Below are positions 33,118 through 39,606 of a stretch of 39,606 bases of DNA, piece after piece. The notes under the pieces were generated by a model. It was not told the DNA's origin. It saw only the letters and a program-made list of their open reading frames with translations, and did no database searches. Numbering within the stretch: the first letter of the stretch is position 1; every line of letters begins with the position of its first letter. This stretch comes from an uncultured Oscillospiraceae bacterium. Lineage in GTDB: Bacteria > Bacillota > Clostridia > Oscillospirales > Oscillospiraceae. Both the position numbers and the translations under genes were made by a program. The stretch lies in assembly GCA_910588495.1 (NCBI GenBank), contig CAJUPU010000030.1:1-39606 (forward strand). The letters run 5' to 3'.

Positions 33118-35649
33118 ATGAAACAAAAATTCAACGTCACCGGCATGACCTGCTCCGCATGCTCCGCCCATGTGGACAAGGCGGTGCGCAGGCTGGACGG
33201 GGTGTGCGAGGTGAACGTCAACCTGCTGGGCGGTTCCATGACGGTGGACTGGGACGGGGGGCTCACCCCGGACCAGATCGTGTCCGCCGTGGAGAAGGCG
33301 GGGTACGGCGCGTCCCTGCCCGGGGCGGCGGGGGAGAAGGCCCAGGCCAAGCCCGCCGCTAACGCCATGGAGGACGATCTGAAGAACATGAAGACCCGGC
33401 TGATCTGGTCCTTCGTGTTCCTGATCCCCCTCTTTTACCTGTCCATGGGCCACATGATGGGCTGGCCCATCCCCCAATTCTTCCACGGCGTGGAAAACGC
33501 CATGACCTACGCCCTGACGCTGTTCCTGCTGACGGTGCCCATCATGGTGGTCAACCAGAAGTATTACCGGGTGGGGTTCAAAACGCTCTGGCATCTCTCT
33601 CCCAACATGGACTCGCTGATCGCCGTGGGCTCCGCCGCCGCCGTGGTGTACGGCGTGGCCGCGCTGTACTGCATCGGCTGGGGGCTGGGCCACGGGGACA
33701 GGGCCCTGGTGGAGCACTACTCCATGGACTTGTATTTTGAGTCCGCCGGGATGATCCTCGCCCTGATCACCCTGGGCAAGTATATGGAGACCCGGTCCAA
33801 GGGCAGGACGGGCCAGGCCATCGCCCGGCTCATGGACCTGACCCCCAAGACCGCCACCGTCCTCCTGGACGGGGAGGAGGCGGAGATCCCGGTGGAGCAG
33901 GTCCAGGCGGGGGATCTGGTGCTGGTGCGCCCCGGCGCGTCGGTGCCGGTGGACGGCGTGGTGGTGGAGGGGGCGTCCAGCGTGGACGAGTCCGCCCTCA
34001 CCGGCGAGTCCATCCCGGTGGACAAGGGCCCCGGCGACACGGCGATCTCCGCCTCCATCAACAAGTCGGGCGTCCTCACCCTCCGGGCCACCCGGGTGGG
34101 GGAGGACACCACCCTGGCCCAGATGATCCGCCTGGTGGACGAGGCGGCCTCCTCCAAGGCCCCCATCGCCAAGCTGGCGGACAAGGTGGCGGGGGTGTTC
34201 GTCCCGGTGGTGATGGCCATCGCCCTGGTCACCGCCGTGGTCTGGATGATCGCCACCGGCTCCATCGAGCGGGCGCTGACCTCCGGCGTGGCGGTGCTGG
34301 TGATCTCCTGCCCCTGCGCCCTGGGGCTGGCTACCCCGGTGGCCATCATGGTGGGCACCGGCAAGGGGGCGGAGCACGGGATCCTGGTGAAGTCCGCCGA
34401 GGGGCTGGAGCACCTGCGCTCCGTCACCACGGTGGTGCTGGACAAGACGGGCACCGTTACCCAGGGCAAGCCCAAGCTCACCGATCTGTACCCCCTGGGC
34501 AAGACCACGGCAGAGGAGCTTTTGTGCGTGGCGGCGTCGCTGGAGAAGCCGTCGGAGCATCCCCTGGGCGCGGCCATCGTGGAGGAGGCCGGGGCGCGGA
34601 ACATCCCCCTGGTCCCGGTGGAGGGATTTGAGGCCGTCCACGGCAAGGGGGTCCGGGGAAAGATCCAGGGCGCGGACTTCCTGGCGGGCAACGCCGCCAT
34701 GCTCAAGGACGCGAAAGTCGATCTGGGCCGGGACGCCATGATCGCAGACGAGCTGGCCAAGCAGGGCAAGACGCCGTTGTTCTTCGTCCAGGACGGCAGG
34801 CCCATCGGCATCATCGCCGTGGCGGACACGGTGAAGGAGTCCAGCCGGGCCGCCATCGAGGGCTTCCAAAAGCTGGGGCTGAAGGTGGTCATGCTCACCG
34901 GGGACAACAGGCGCACCGCCGAGGCCATCGGGAAGGAGCTGGGCCTGACCCAGGTGGTGAGCGAGGTGCTCCCCGCCGACAAGGAGCGGCAGATCGCCGC
35001 CCTCCAGGCACAGGGGGAGAAGGTGGCCATGGTGGGGGATGGCATCAACGACGCCCCGGCCCTGGCCCGGGCGGACGTGGGCCTGGCCATCGGCGCGGGG
35101 GCGGACGTGGCCATCGAGAGCGCCGACATCGTGCTGATGAAGTCGGACCTGGTGGACGCGGTGACGGCGGTGGAGCTGTCCCGGGCCACCATCCGCAACG
35201 TGAAGCAGAACCTGTTCTGGGCGTTCTTCTACAACGCCGTGTGCATCCCGGTGGCGGCGGGGCTGCTGGCCATCTGGGGCGGGCCCCAGCTCAACCCCAT
35301 GATCGCCGGGGCGGCCATGAGCTTCAGCTCGGTGTGCGTGGTGTCCAACGCCCTGCGCCTGCGCCTCTTCAAGCCCAGCATCCAGTCCCATCCGGACGGA
35401 AAGACCGGCGAAAAGACCGCCGTGGAAATGAAAGGAGAACAAAACGCTATGGAAAAGAAAGTCACGATCGAGGGCATGATGTGCCAGCACTGCCGCGCCC
35501 ATGTGGACAAGGCTCTCAACGCCATCCCCGGGGCCTCCGCCACCGTGGACCTGGACAGCAAGACCGCCGTGGTCACGGGGGACGTGTCCGACGAGGCCAT
35601 CCGCGCCGCCGTGACGGAGGCCGGGTATCAGGTGGTCAGCATCTCCTGA
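33118..35649 (+). CDS. copA: Copper-exporting P1B-type ATPase with C-terminal CopZ-like domain
   Basis: Protein of 843 residues. An N-terminal metal-binding domain (GMTCSAC, Cys 12 and 15) precedes eight membrane segments. Key motifs: TGES (295-298), CPC (398-400), DKTGT (Asp 442 is phosphorylated), SEHP (His 481), GDGINDAP (640-647). After the last membrane segment a linker leads to a second metal-binding domain (from residue 778; GMMCQHC with Cys 789 and 792). It pumps Cu(I) out of the cell. ATG 33118 (or GTG 33115) has only a weak ribosome site (GAAAGTG). It is regulated by CsoR through the upstream operator. Confidence 0.94.
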   Translation: MKQKFNVTGMTCSACSAHVDKAVRRLDGVCEVNVNLLGGSMTVDWDGGLTPDQIVSAVEKAGYGASLPGAAGEKAQAKPAANAMEDDLKNMKTRLIWSFVFLIPLFYLSMGHMMGWPIPQFFHGVENAMTYALTLFLLTVPIMVVNQKYYRVGFKTLWHLSPNMDSLIAVGSAAAVVYGVAALYCIGWGLGHGDRALVEHYSMDLYFESAGMILALITLGKYMETRSKGRTGQAIARLMDLTPKTATVLLDGEEAEIPVEQVQAGDLVLVRPGASVPVDGVVVEGASSVDESALTGESIPVDKGPGDTAISASINKSGVLTLRATRVGEDTTLAQMIRLVDEAASSKAPIAKLADKVAGVFVPVVMAIALVTAVVWMIATGSIERALTSGVAVLVISCPCALGLATPVAIMVGTGKGAEHGILVKSAEGLEHLRSVTTVVLDKTGTVTQGKPKLTDLYPLGKTTAEELLCVAASLEKPSEHPLGAAIVEEAGARNIPLVPVEGFEAVHGKGVRGKIQGADFLAGNAAMLKDAKVDLGRDAMIADELAKQGKTPLFFVQDGRPIGIIAVADTVKESSRAAIEGFQKLGLKVVMLTGDNRRTAEAIGKELGLTQVVSEVLPADKERQIAALQAQGEKVAMVGDGINDAPALARADVGLAIGAGADVAIESADIVLMKSDLVDAVTAVELSRATIRNVKQNLFWAFFYNAVCIPVAAGLLAIWGGPQLNPMIAGAAMSFSSVCVVSNALRLRLFKPSIQSHPDGKTGEKTAVEMKGEQNAMEKKVTIEGMMCQHCRAHVDKALNAIPGASATVDLDSKTAVVTGDVSDEAIRAAVTEAGYQVVSIS
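35449..35649 (+). CDS. Possible internal start giving a free CopZ-like copper chaperone
   Basis: Within copA and in the same frame, an AAAGGAG ribosome site (35431-35437) lies 11 bases before ATG 35449. Translation from here would give a 66-residue protein (MEKKVTIEGMMCQHC...) with the size and fold pattern of a CopZ chaperone. The site suggests either a former separate copZ gene fused to copA by loss of a stop codon, or dual use of the region. Confidence 0.5.
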   Translation: MEKKVTIEGMMCQHCRAHVDKALNAIPGASATVDLDSKTAVVTGDVSDEAIRAAVTEAGYQVVSIS

Positions 35650-35658
35650 GCAAGGCGC

Positions 35659-35702
35659 AAAAAAACACCGGCGCGGTCTGGATGGCCGCGCCGGTGTTTT
35701 CA
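35659..35702. terminator. Bidirectional terminator between copA and the membrane protein gene
   Basis: A perfect 15-bp stem AAAACACCGGCGCGG / CCGCGCCGGTGTTTT (35662-35676 and 35686-35700) with A/T tails on both sides; the right T-run overlaps the neighbour's stop codon. Confidence 0.88.
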
Positions 35703-36155
35703 TAGGATGAAATTGATAACGGCAAACAGGAGATGGCAGACAGTGAAGCCCCCCGCCGCCAGCAGGGCGGGGGCATTTTCCCGCGCCCGCGCAAACAGCA
35801 GGAACGCCCCGCAGGGGGTCAGGCAGAGGGTCAGAATGACGGCGGAATCCACGACCCCGGCGTAGTAGGCGGCCCACCCGGCGAAGTACAGCGCCGTACA
35901 TAGGATCGCACCCGCCGCCCATCCCCGCTTTACGGGCTTGCTCCGGGCGGTATTGACCACCCCGCACAGCGCCGCTACCATGACGATCTGAAACACCTGG
36001 GAGGCGGCGTCCAGCAGCGGCGTGACGGATCGCGCCCGCAGCACGTCGTTGGGCGCGGGATAGGCAGACCATATGAGATTGGGGACCATGATCAGCAGGA
36101 ACAGCCCCAGCCCCCAGGGGTCGAACCCGAACCGGCAGCTTTTGACGCTCCGCAT
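35700..36155 (-). CDS. Small integral membrane protein of unknown function
   Basis: Protein of 151 residues with about four or five membrane segments (GLGLFLLIMVPNLIW; FQIVMVAALCGVVN; GAILCTALYFAGWAAYYAG; SAVILTLCLTPCGAFLLF; LLAAGGFTVCHLLFAVINFIL). No family recognised with confidence. ATG 36155 lies 2 bases after the stop of the upstream pseudouridine synthase gene, so it is co-transcribed and probably translationally coupled. The upstream in-frame start would add a Gly/Arg-rich extension and is not supported. Confidence 0.65.
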   Translation of the reverse strand: MRSVKSCRFGFDPWGLGLFLLIMVPNLIWSAYPAPNDVLRARSVTPLLDAASQVFQIVMVAALCGVVNTARSKPVKRGWAAGAILCTALYFAGWAAYYAGVVDSAVILTLCLTPCGAFLLFARARENAPALLAAGGFTVCHLLFAVINFIL

Positions 36156-36157
36156 GG

Positions 36158-37123
36158 TCAGCCTCTCTCGGGAAAATATTCCGCCGCGAAGTCCACGTCC
36201 TCCACCGTCCACTCGCCCCCGTTCAGATGCTCCAGGCACCCCGCGTCCGTGGTGAATCGGAACCTCAGCTTGTAGGAGTACAGCGCCTGGAATCTGCGGT
36301 CGAATCTCTTATCGTCCCGCTCCCGGCCGTACTTGCCGTCCCCCAGCAGGGGGTGGCCCGCCGCGGCGAACTGGGCCCGGATCTGATGGGTCCGCCCGGT
36401 GATCAGGTCGCACTCCACCAGGGACAGGCCGTTCCTGCTCTCCAGGGTCCTGTACAGCGTCACCGCCGTCTTGCCGCCGGGGACGGGGCGTTGGAACACC
36501 CGCACCTGGGCCCTGTCCTCATCCTTCAAAATATAGCTTGTGAGCCGGCCGTCTCTGGGCGCCATGGTCCCGTGGACCACGCACAGGTACAGCTTTTGCA
36601 GTTCCCGGTCCCGGATCTTCTGATTCATCACCCGCAGGGCCTGGGCGGTCTTGGCGGCGATGACGATCCCGCCGGTGTTGCGGTCGATGCGGTTGCAGAG
36701 CGCCGGGGCGAAGGAGTGCTCCCAGTAGGGAGACCACTCCTTTTTTTGATACAGATACGCCTGGATGTGGGTGATGAGCGTATTCACCCGTTCCTTCTCG
36801 TCGGGGTGGACCACCATGCCGGGGCGCTTGTTGAGCAGCATGATGTGCTCGTCCTCGTACAAAATGTCCAGCTGAGGCTTGAACACGGACAAAAAGGCGT
36901 TTTCCGGGGTGGGGCGGTCAAAGAACTCGTCGTTGATGTACAGCTGGAGCACGTCTCCTTTTTGCAGGCGCACGTCCCGTTTGGAGCCCTTGCCGTTCAC
37001 CTTTACCCGCTTGAGCCGGATGTATTTCTGGGCCAGCGGAGCGGGCAGGAGGGGCAGGGTCTTGGCCAGCCAGCGGTCCAGCCGCTGGCCCGCGTCGTTG
37101 GGGCCGATGGTGAATTCCTTCAT
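36158..37123 (-). CDS. RluA-family pseudouridine synthase
   Basis: Protein of 321 residues. An N-terminal S4 RNA-binding domain (QRLDRWLAKTLPLLPAPLAQKYIRLKRVKVNG) precedes the synthase domain. The catalytic Asp lies in CNRIDRNTGG (more often RLDxxTSG), with later motifs KLYLCVVHG, LVECDLITGRTHQIRAQFA and HPLLGDGKYG. It isomerises uridine in rRNA; RluC/RluD-type specificity cannot be decided here. ATG 37123 follows GGAGGAGG; upstream in-frame residues are ignored. Promoter at 37163-37191. Confidence 0.9.
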   Translation of the reverse strand: MKEFTIGPNDAGQRLDRWLAKTLPLLPAPLAQKYIRLKRVKVNGKGSKRDVRLQKGDVLQLYINDEFFDRPTPENAFLSVFKPQLDILYEDEHIMLLNKRPGMVVHPDEKERVNTLITHIQAYLYQKKEWSPYWEHSFAPALCNRIDRNTGGIVIAAKTAQALRVMNQKIRDRELQKLYLCVVHGTMAPRDGRLTSYILKDEDRAQVRVFQRPVPGGKTAVTLYRTLESRNGLSLVECDLITGRTHQIRAQFAAAGHPLLGDGKYGRERDDKRFDRRFQALYSYKLRFRFTTDAGCLEHLNGGEWTVEDVDFAAEYFPERG

Positions 37124-37162
37124 GGGGCGCGCCTCCTCCGGGATAGGTTGAAGTTCCCGGAC

Positions 37163-37191
37163 ATTGTAGCAGATAACGGGGGAAAAGGCAA
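37163..37191 (-). promoter_or_regulatory. Promoter of the RluA-family gene
   Basis: On the minus strand: TTGCCT (37191-37186), a 17-base spacer, TACAAT (37168-37163). Confidence 0.7.
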
Positions 37192-37311
37192 GGGACAGGA
37201 CCCAAATCAACGGCGGCACAGGGAATATGTTGAAAATTGCAGCGGTATTTGATGTTCTATTGCAGGCAGCGACAGCAAGCTGCGATCTGCGATCCATCAC
37301 GATGACCATTA

Positions 37312-38028
37312 TTGTACTCCGGATCAAATAGTTGTAGTCATTATTTTCCCACAGCTTGGCAGATGATAGAAAAGGTTGTGTGTAAAGTGGTCGATCGAAA
37401 CAAGTACGATCCCGTCATAGATTCCCTTTGCCTGATCGGCAGTCATTACAATGAGTGCGGATCCGAGCGATCGATCCAGGAGATTCGCTGTGTCAAAGGG
37501 CCCTTTGATATCAAGCTGATGTTTGTGGGACACTTCAATGCCGGGAAAAGTTCCCTGCTGAACGGTCTTATCGGGCGTCCGGGATTTTTGAAGGAAGCCC
37601 AATTGCCCCAGACCGCTGTGGCGGCGGAACTGCGCTGCGACGAGACGGAGCGATCCTTCACCTATCGCTGGAATGGCGCCAGGGAGCCGCTGACGGAGCG
37701 GGCGGCCTGCGCACCCAATGAATACGGCCATTTGGAGTACCGCCTTCCGGCACTGGGGTTGAGACAGGTCTCCGATTATACCATTTTTCTCAACGTGTGC
37801 GTCTTTGACGGAAAGGAATTCCTGCCAAAGGCGGCGACACCGATGACGGCGGCGCTGACAAAGATCACCTATTCCGAGACGCCGAAGGCCGTGGTCCATT
37901 TCTATGATCAAGAGGATTGGGATAAGGTGCTGAGGGAGTCGGAAAAATATGACGCTGGGCTGAAGAGGGACTATGAGGCGTACTGCCGGCAGCAGGAGCG
38001 GCTCCAGGTGCAGTCCCAGGCTTCCTAG
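37312..38028 (+). pseudogene. Chimeric remnant of two dynamin-like GTPases
   Basis: An open frame of up to 238 residues; the likely natural start is ATG 37363 (MIEKVVCKVVDRNKYDPVID). Residues about 68-90 hold a dynamin P-loop, FVGHFNAGKSSLLNGLIG, followed by a G2 segment LPQTAVAAEL. Before any DxPG (G3) motif, the frame switches near residue 160 into what looks like a second dynamin: IFLNVCVFDGKEFLPKAATPMTAALTKITYSETPKAVVHFY, which lacks its own P-loop. It ends at 38028 in the CTAG next to an insertion sequence. Bacterial dynamin-like proteins often occur as adjacent pairs; an internal deletion joining such a pair, followed by truncation, explains this. It should not hydrolyse GTP. Codon use is less GC-biased than its neighbours. 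Confidence 0.65.
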
Positions 38029-38833
38029 GGACTGTTCACATAATACAGATTGAGTTAAAATATAAAGTATGGAATTGAAAAAGGAACAATACGAACAAAT
38101 CAAAGAATGTTTTCCGAAACAGCGAAAGCCAGCAAAAATCAGCAGCCGGGACATGTTAAATGCAGTGCTGTACGTAGTGGAGAATGGGTGCACATGGAGG
38201 GGCCGGCCCAAGGAATACGAAGATCGACACGTGATTTATGTCCAGGTGAACCGCTGGGCGAAAAAGGGCGTTCTTCAAGCGGCGTTTCTGCGTTTACAAC
38301 AGTTGGGGATCATTCAAATAAAAGTGAATGTGGTAAGCTTGGACTCCGCCTGCGTCAAGGTGTATCCCGACGGAATAGGTGCTTTGAAAAAAACGGTCCT
38401 CCGTCCATTGGAAGAACACGCGGCGGCTGGAATACCAAACTTCATATGGTCGCCGCATCTGATCGAGATGGGGTAATGTTTTCGCTGTCCGCCGGAAACT
38501 GCGGTGATGGACCGGAAGGCCGCGCTCTTTTACAGAAGCTCGGTCCAACTGACCATCCGCTTTACCTTCTGATGGATCGGGCTTATGAGGGGGAGGAGAC
38601 ACGGGCTTTGGCCGTGGAACATGGTTATATACCAGTCGTTCCTCCCAAAAGCAATCGCAAAAATCCTTGGAGCTATGATACACAGCTGTACAAACAGCGA
38701 AATCAGGTTGAGCGGCTTTTTCGCCGCATCAAGCGCTATCGCCGTATTTTCACTCGCTATGATAAACTTGATGTTATCTTTTTTGCCTTTATCTATCTGG
38801 CTCTTATTATTGATGCGCTTATGTGAACACCAC
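38029..38833 (+). mobile_element. Complete IS5-family insertion sequence (IS427-like)
   Basis: An 805-bp element. The left end GGACTGTTCACATAA (38029-38043) and the right end TTATGTGAACACCAC (38819-38833) are inverted repeats matching at 12 of 15 positions. It is flanked by CTAG on both sides (38025-38028 and 38834-38837). It encodes a DDE transposase in two overlapping frames. The base just right of the second CTAG begins another 16-bp copy of the left end. Confidence 0.85.
38069..38826 (+). CDS. IS5-family transposase made by -1 frameshifting
   Basis: Two frames combine into about 252 residues. The first (38069-38476) has the N-terminal DUF4096-type region (MLNAVLYVVENGCTWRGRPKEY) and the first catalytic Asp in LDSACVKVYPDG. 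The second, shifted by -1, continues NGPPSIGRTRGGWNTKLHMVAA, with the second Asp in LLMDRAYEG and the Glu in RNQVERLFRRIKRYRRI. The switch is at the run of seven A at 38387-38393, directly after GALKK, as usual in this family. Both frames look intact, so the element may be active. Confidence 0.85.
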
Positions 38834-38837
38834 CTAG

Positions 38838-38853
38838 GGACTGTTCACATAAT
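38838..38853 (+). repeat. Second copy of the insertion sequence left tip
   Basis: GGACTGTTCACATAAT, identical to 38029-38044 and also preceded by CTAG. The following bases are unrelated to the element, so only the tip remains: a relic of an earlier or tandem insertion. Confidence 0.6.
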
Positions 38854-38888
38854 GTAATAATATTCCAAAAAGAGCGCAAACCATAGCC

Positions 38889-39200
38889 ATGCGGATTATA
38901 CAGCATTGTTTGATTTATTTTATATCCGAAAATTGCCCTGATATAGTTCTGGAAGATATTGACGGAAGCTACAACCTAAACAATATCTTCAAAGAAAAAA
39001 TCAGAACAGAGAACAACCATGTCACAATCCATATTGGAAATGAGGTATTTGACCTACTCCATGTAAAAGTTGAGGAAACATCAGTTAATGGGAATAAGCT
39101 ATATCTATGTGCTAATAATCGGTTAGTCGAAACGAAAGAACTCGAAAAATATATTACTGACTTAGATCGAGAAATCTTTGATAGCTTCCAGAGGCATTGA
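38889..39200 (+). pseudogene. Fragment of a GHKL/Hsp90-like ATPase
   Basis: An open frame of 103 residues in AT-rich DNA, unlike everything left of 37 kb. NHVTIHIGNEVFDLLHVKVEE, NKLYLCANNRLVETKELEKYITDLDREIFDS resembles the middle region of large Hsp90/histidine-kinase-like ATPases seen in restriction and defence loci. The ATP-binding N-terminal part and the rest of the protein are missing. No ribosome site precedes the first ATG (ATAGCC). It is best seen as a broken relic beside an insertion sequence. Confidence 0.45.
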
Positions 39201-39300
39201 AAACACAGGGTTTTTTCATAAATGTCGAAGATGGTCTCTCAGGGTATTTTGCTCACTCCCTGTAACATGACTGTAGTCTTTCTAAATAGCTCTCTGTTCA
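39201..39300. other. AT-rich spacer
   Basis: No gene or clear signal in these 100 bases apart from a T-run (TTTTTT near 39212) and a loose CAGGG/CCCTG pairing. Confidence 0.4.
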
Positions 39301-39307
39301 GCATCCC

Positions 39308-39329
39308 GGCTGATAGTCCCAAATCAGCC
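39308..39329. repeat. Hairpin near the start of the structured region
   Basis: A 7-bp stem GGCTGAT / ATCAGCC (39308-39314 and 39323-39329). It could be the subterminal hairpin at the left end of an IS200/IS605-type element, to which IscB loci belong; this is inference only. Confidence 0.35.
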
Positions 39330-39336
39330 TACCAGC

Positions 39337-39606
39337 CTACGCATTTAGGTACTGTTTAGCGGCCTGTTTGCAAGGTTTCCTAGGGGCAGTCACATAGGGG
39401 GTAATACGATTTGACCTGCACCCTCAAAAACGAGGTTCTAAATGCGTAGTGGTGGACATAAAAACGCCAGGGCAGGAAACCGATACTCCGGTACACCTGT
39501 TCTGGTTCCTGCCGGACTGTGAAACGGTGCTGTAACATAAGAGGGCCGCGGGCCCTCTTGTGGCACCCGCAGAAACCGTACACCCGCTTCGCGTCTGTAC
39601 GGTTTC
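39337..39606 (+). ncRNA. Probable IscB-associated omega RNA (HEARO-like), cut by the window edge
   Basis: At least 270 bases of dense secondary structure. CTACGCATTTAG (39337-39348) pairs exactly with CTAAATGCGTAG (39438-39449). Further hairpins: GGCAGGAA / TTCCTGCC (39471-39478 and 39506-39513), AAGAGGGCC / GGCCCTCTT (39539-39547 and 39551-39559), GAAACCGTACA / TGTACGGTTTC (39572-39582 and 39596-39606). Conserved-looking single-stranded strings include AATACGATTTGACCTGCACC (39403-39422). The order and motifs resemble the RNA that guides IscB nucleases, which lies immediately upstream of iscB. No protein gene is credible here. The iscB gene would start to the right of the window. The assignment rests on remembered family features. 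Confidence 0.55.

Noticed and set aside
32980..36072. A 1,030-codon minus-strand frame opposite copA
   Set aside because: Antisense shadow of copA and its neighbours with no recognisable domain or start signal.
39380..39583. A 67-codon minus-strand frame at the right edge
   Set aside because: It lies across the hairpins of the structured RNA candidate, lacks a ribosome site, and shows no protein family.
39572..39606. Group II intron domain V
   Set aside because: The hairpin ends in a GTACGGTT-like strand, but the AGC catalytic triad, bulge and GAAA loop of domain V are absent.

Overview
The window reads as a chromosomal segment of a GC-rich, low-G+C-lineage Gram-positive (Firmicutes) anaerobe, most likely an Oscillospiraceae gut bacterium of the Flavonifractor/Lawsonibacter/Intestinimonas kind. 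This is an inference from the SLH-domain surface protein, lipobox lipoproteins, AAGGAGG ribosome sites, CsoR/CopA copper control, a two-domain ThrE-like exporter, and very strong GC bias at third codon positions. No rRNA, tRNA or CRISPR array was seen.

Layout. 1-3.1 kb: ychF, a convergent mobA, and cysK with a clear promoter. 3.1-7.4 kb: a 1,420-residue SLH-anchored surface protein on the minus strand. 7.6-7.9 kb: a small hydrophobic peptide gene whose transcript ends can pair, resembling a type I toxin-antitoxin locus. 8-11.6 kb: ThrE-like exporter, SGNH lipoprotein, and an ECF sigma factor overlapping its likely membrane anti-sigma partner. 11.6-17.7 kb: ftsH (minus), then rlmB followed by a membrane protein that looks like a catalytically dead P1B-type ATPase and a protein of unknown function. 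17.7-20.4 kb: a 162-bp palindromic element, then an SsuA/TauA/ThiY-type ABC importer operon. 20.4-22.9 kb: glgB and a divergent TetR-family gene with overlapping promoters. 22.9-26.6 kb: modABC and a MoeA-like protein, which with mobA form a molybdenum uptake and cofactor set. 26.7-28.9 kb: a glycolipid glycosyltransferase and an LPG-synthase/flippase-like membrane protein. 29.1-30.5 kb: 2-hydroxyacid dehydrogenase plus DUF3237 protein behind a palindromic operator candidate. 30.7-32.6 kb: a 34-residue orphan peptide, a YxeA-like protein, and prfB. 32.7-35.7 kb: csoR and copA under a textbook copper operator; copA carries a C-terminal CopZ-like domain with its own ribosome site. 35.7-37.1 kb: a small membrane protein and an RluA-type pseudouridine synthase.

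From about 37.2 kb the DNA changes character: it becomes less GC-rich and then AT-rich and holds broken genes. There is a chimeric remnant of two dynamin-like GTPases, a complete IS5-family insertion sequence in a CTAG site, a fragment of an Hsp90/GHKL-type ATPase, and finally a densely structured stretch of about 300 bases. Its motifs and hairpins resemble the omega (HEARO) RNA that lies directly upstream of IscB nucleases; if so, the iscB gene begins just past the right edge. This end looks like a mobile or defence-island junction.

The less expected items are the dead P-type ATPase-like protein, the probable IscB omega RNA, the type I toxin-like locus, the copA-copZ fusion with internal start, and the dynamin chimera.
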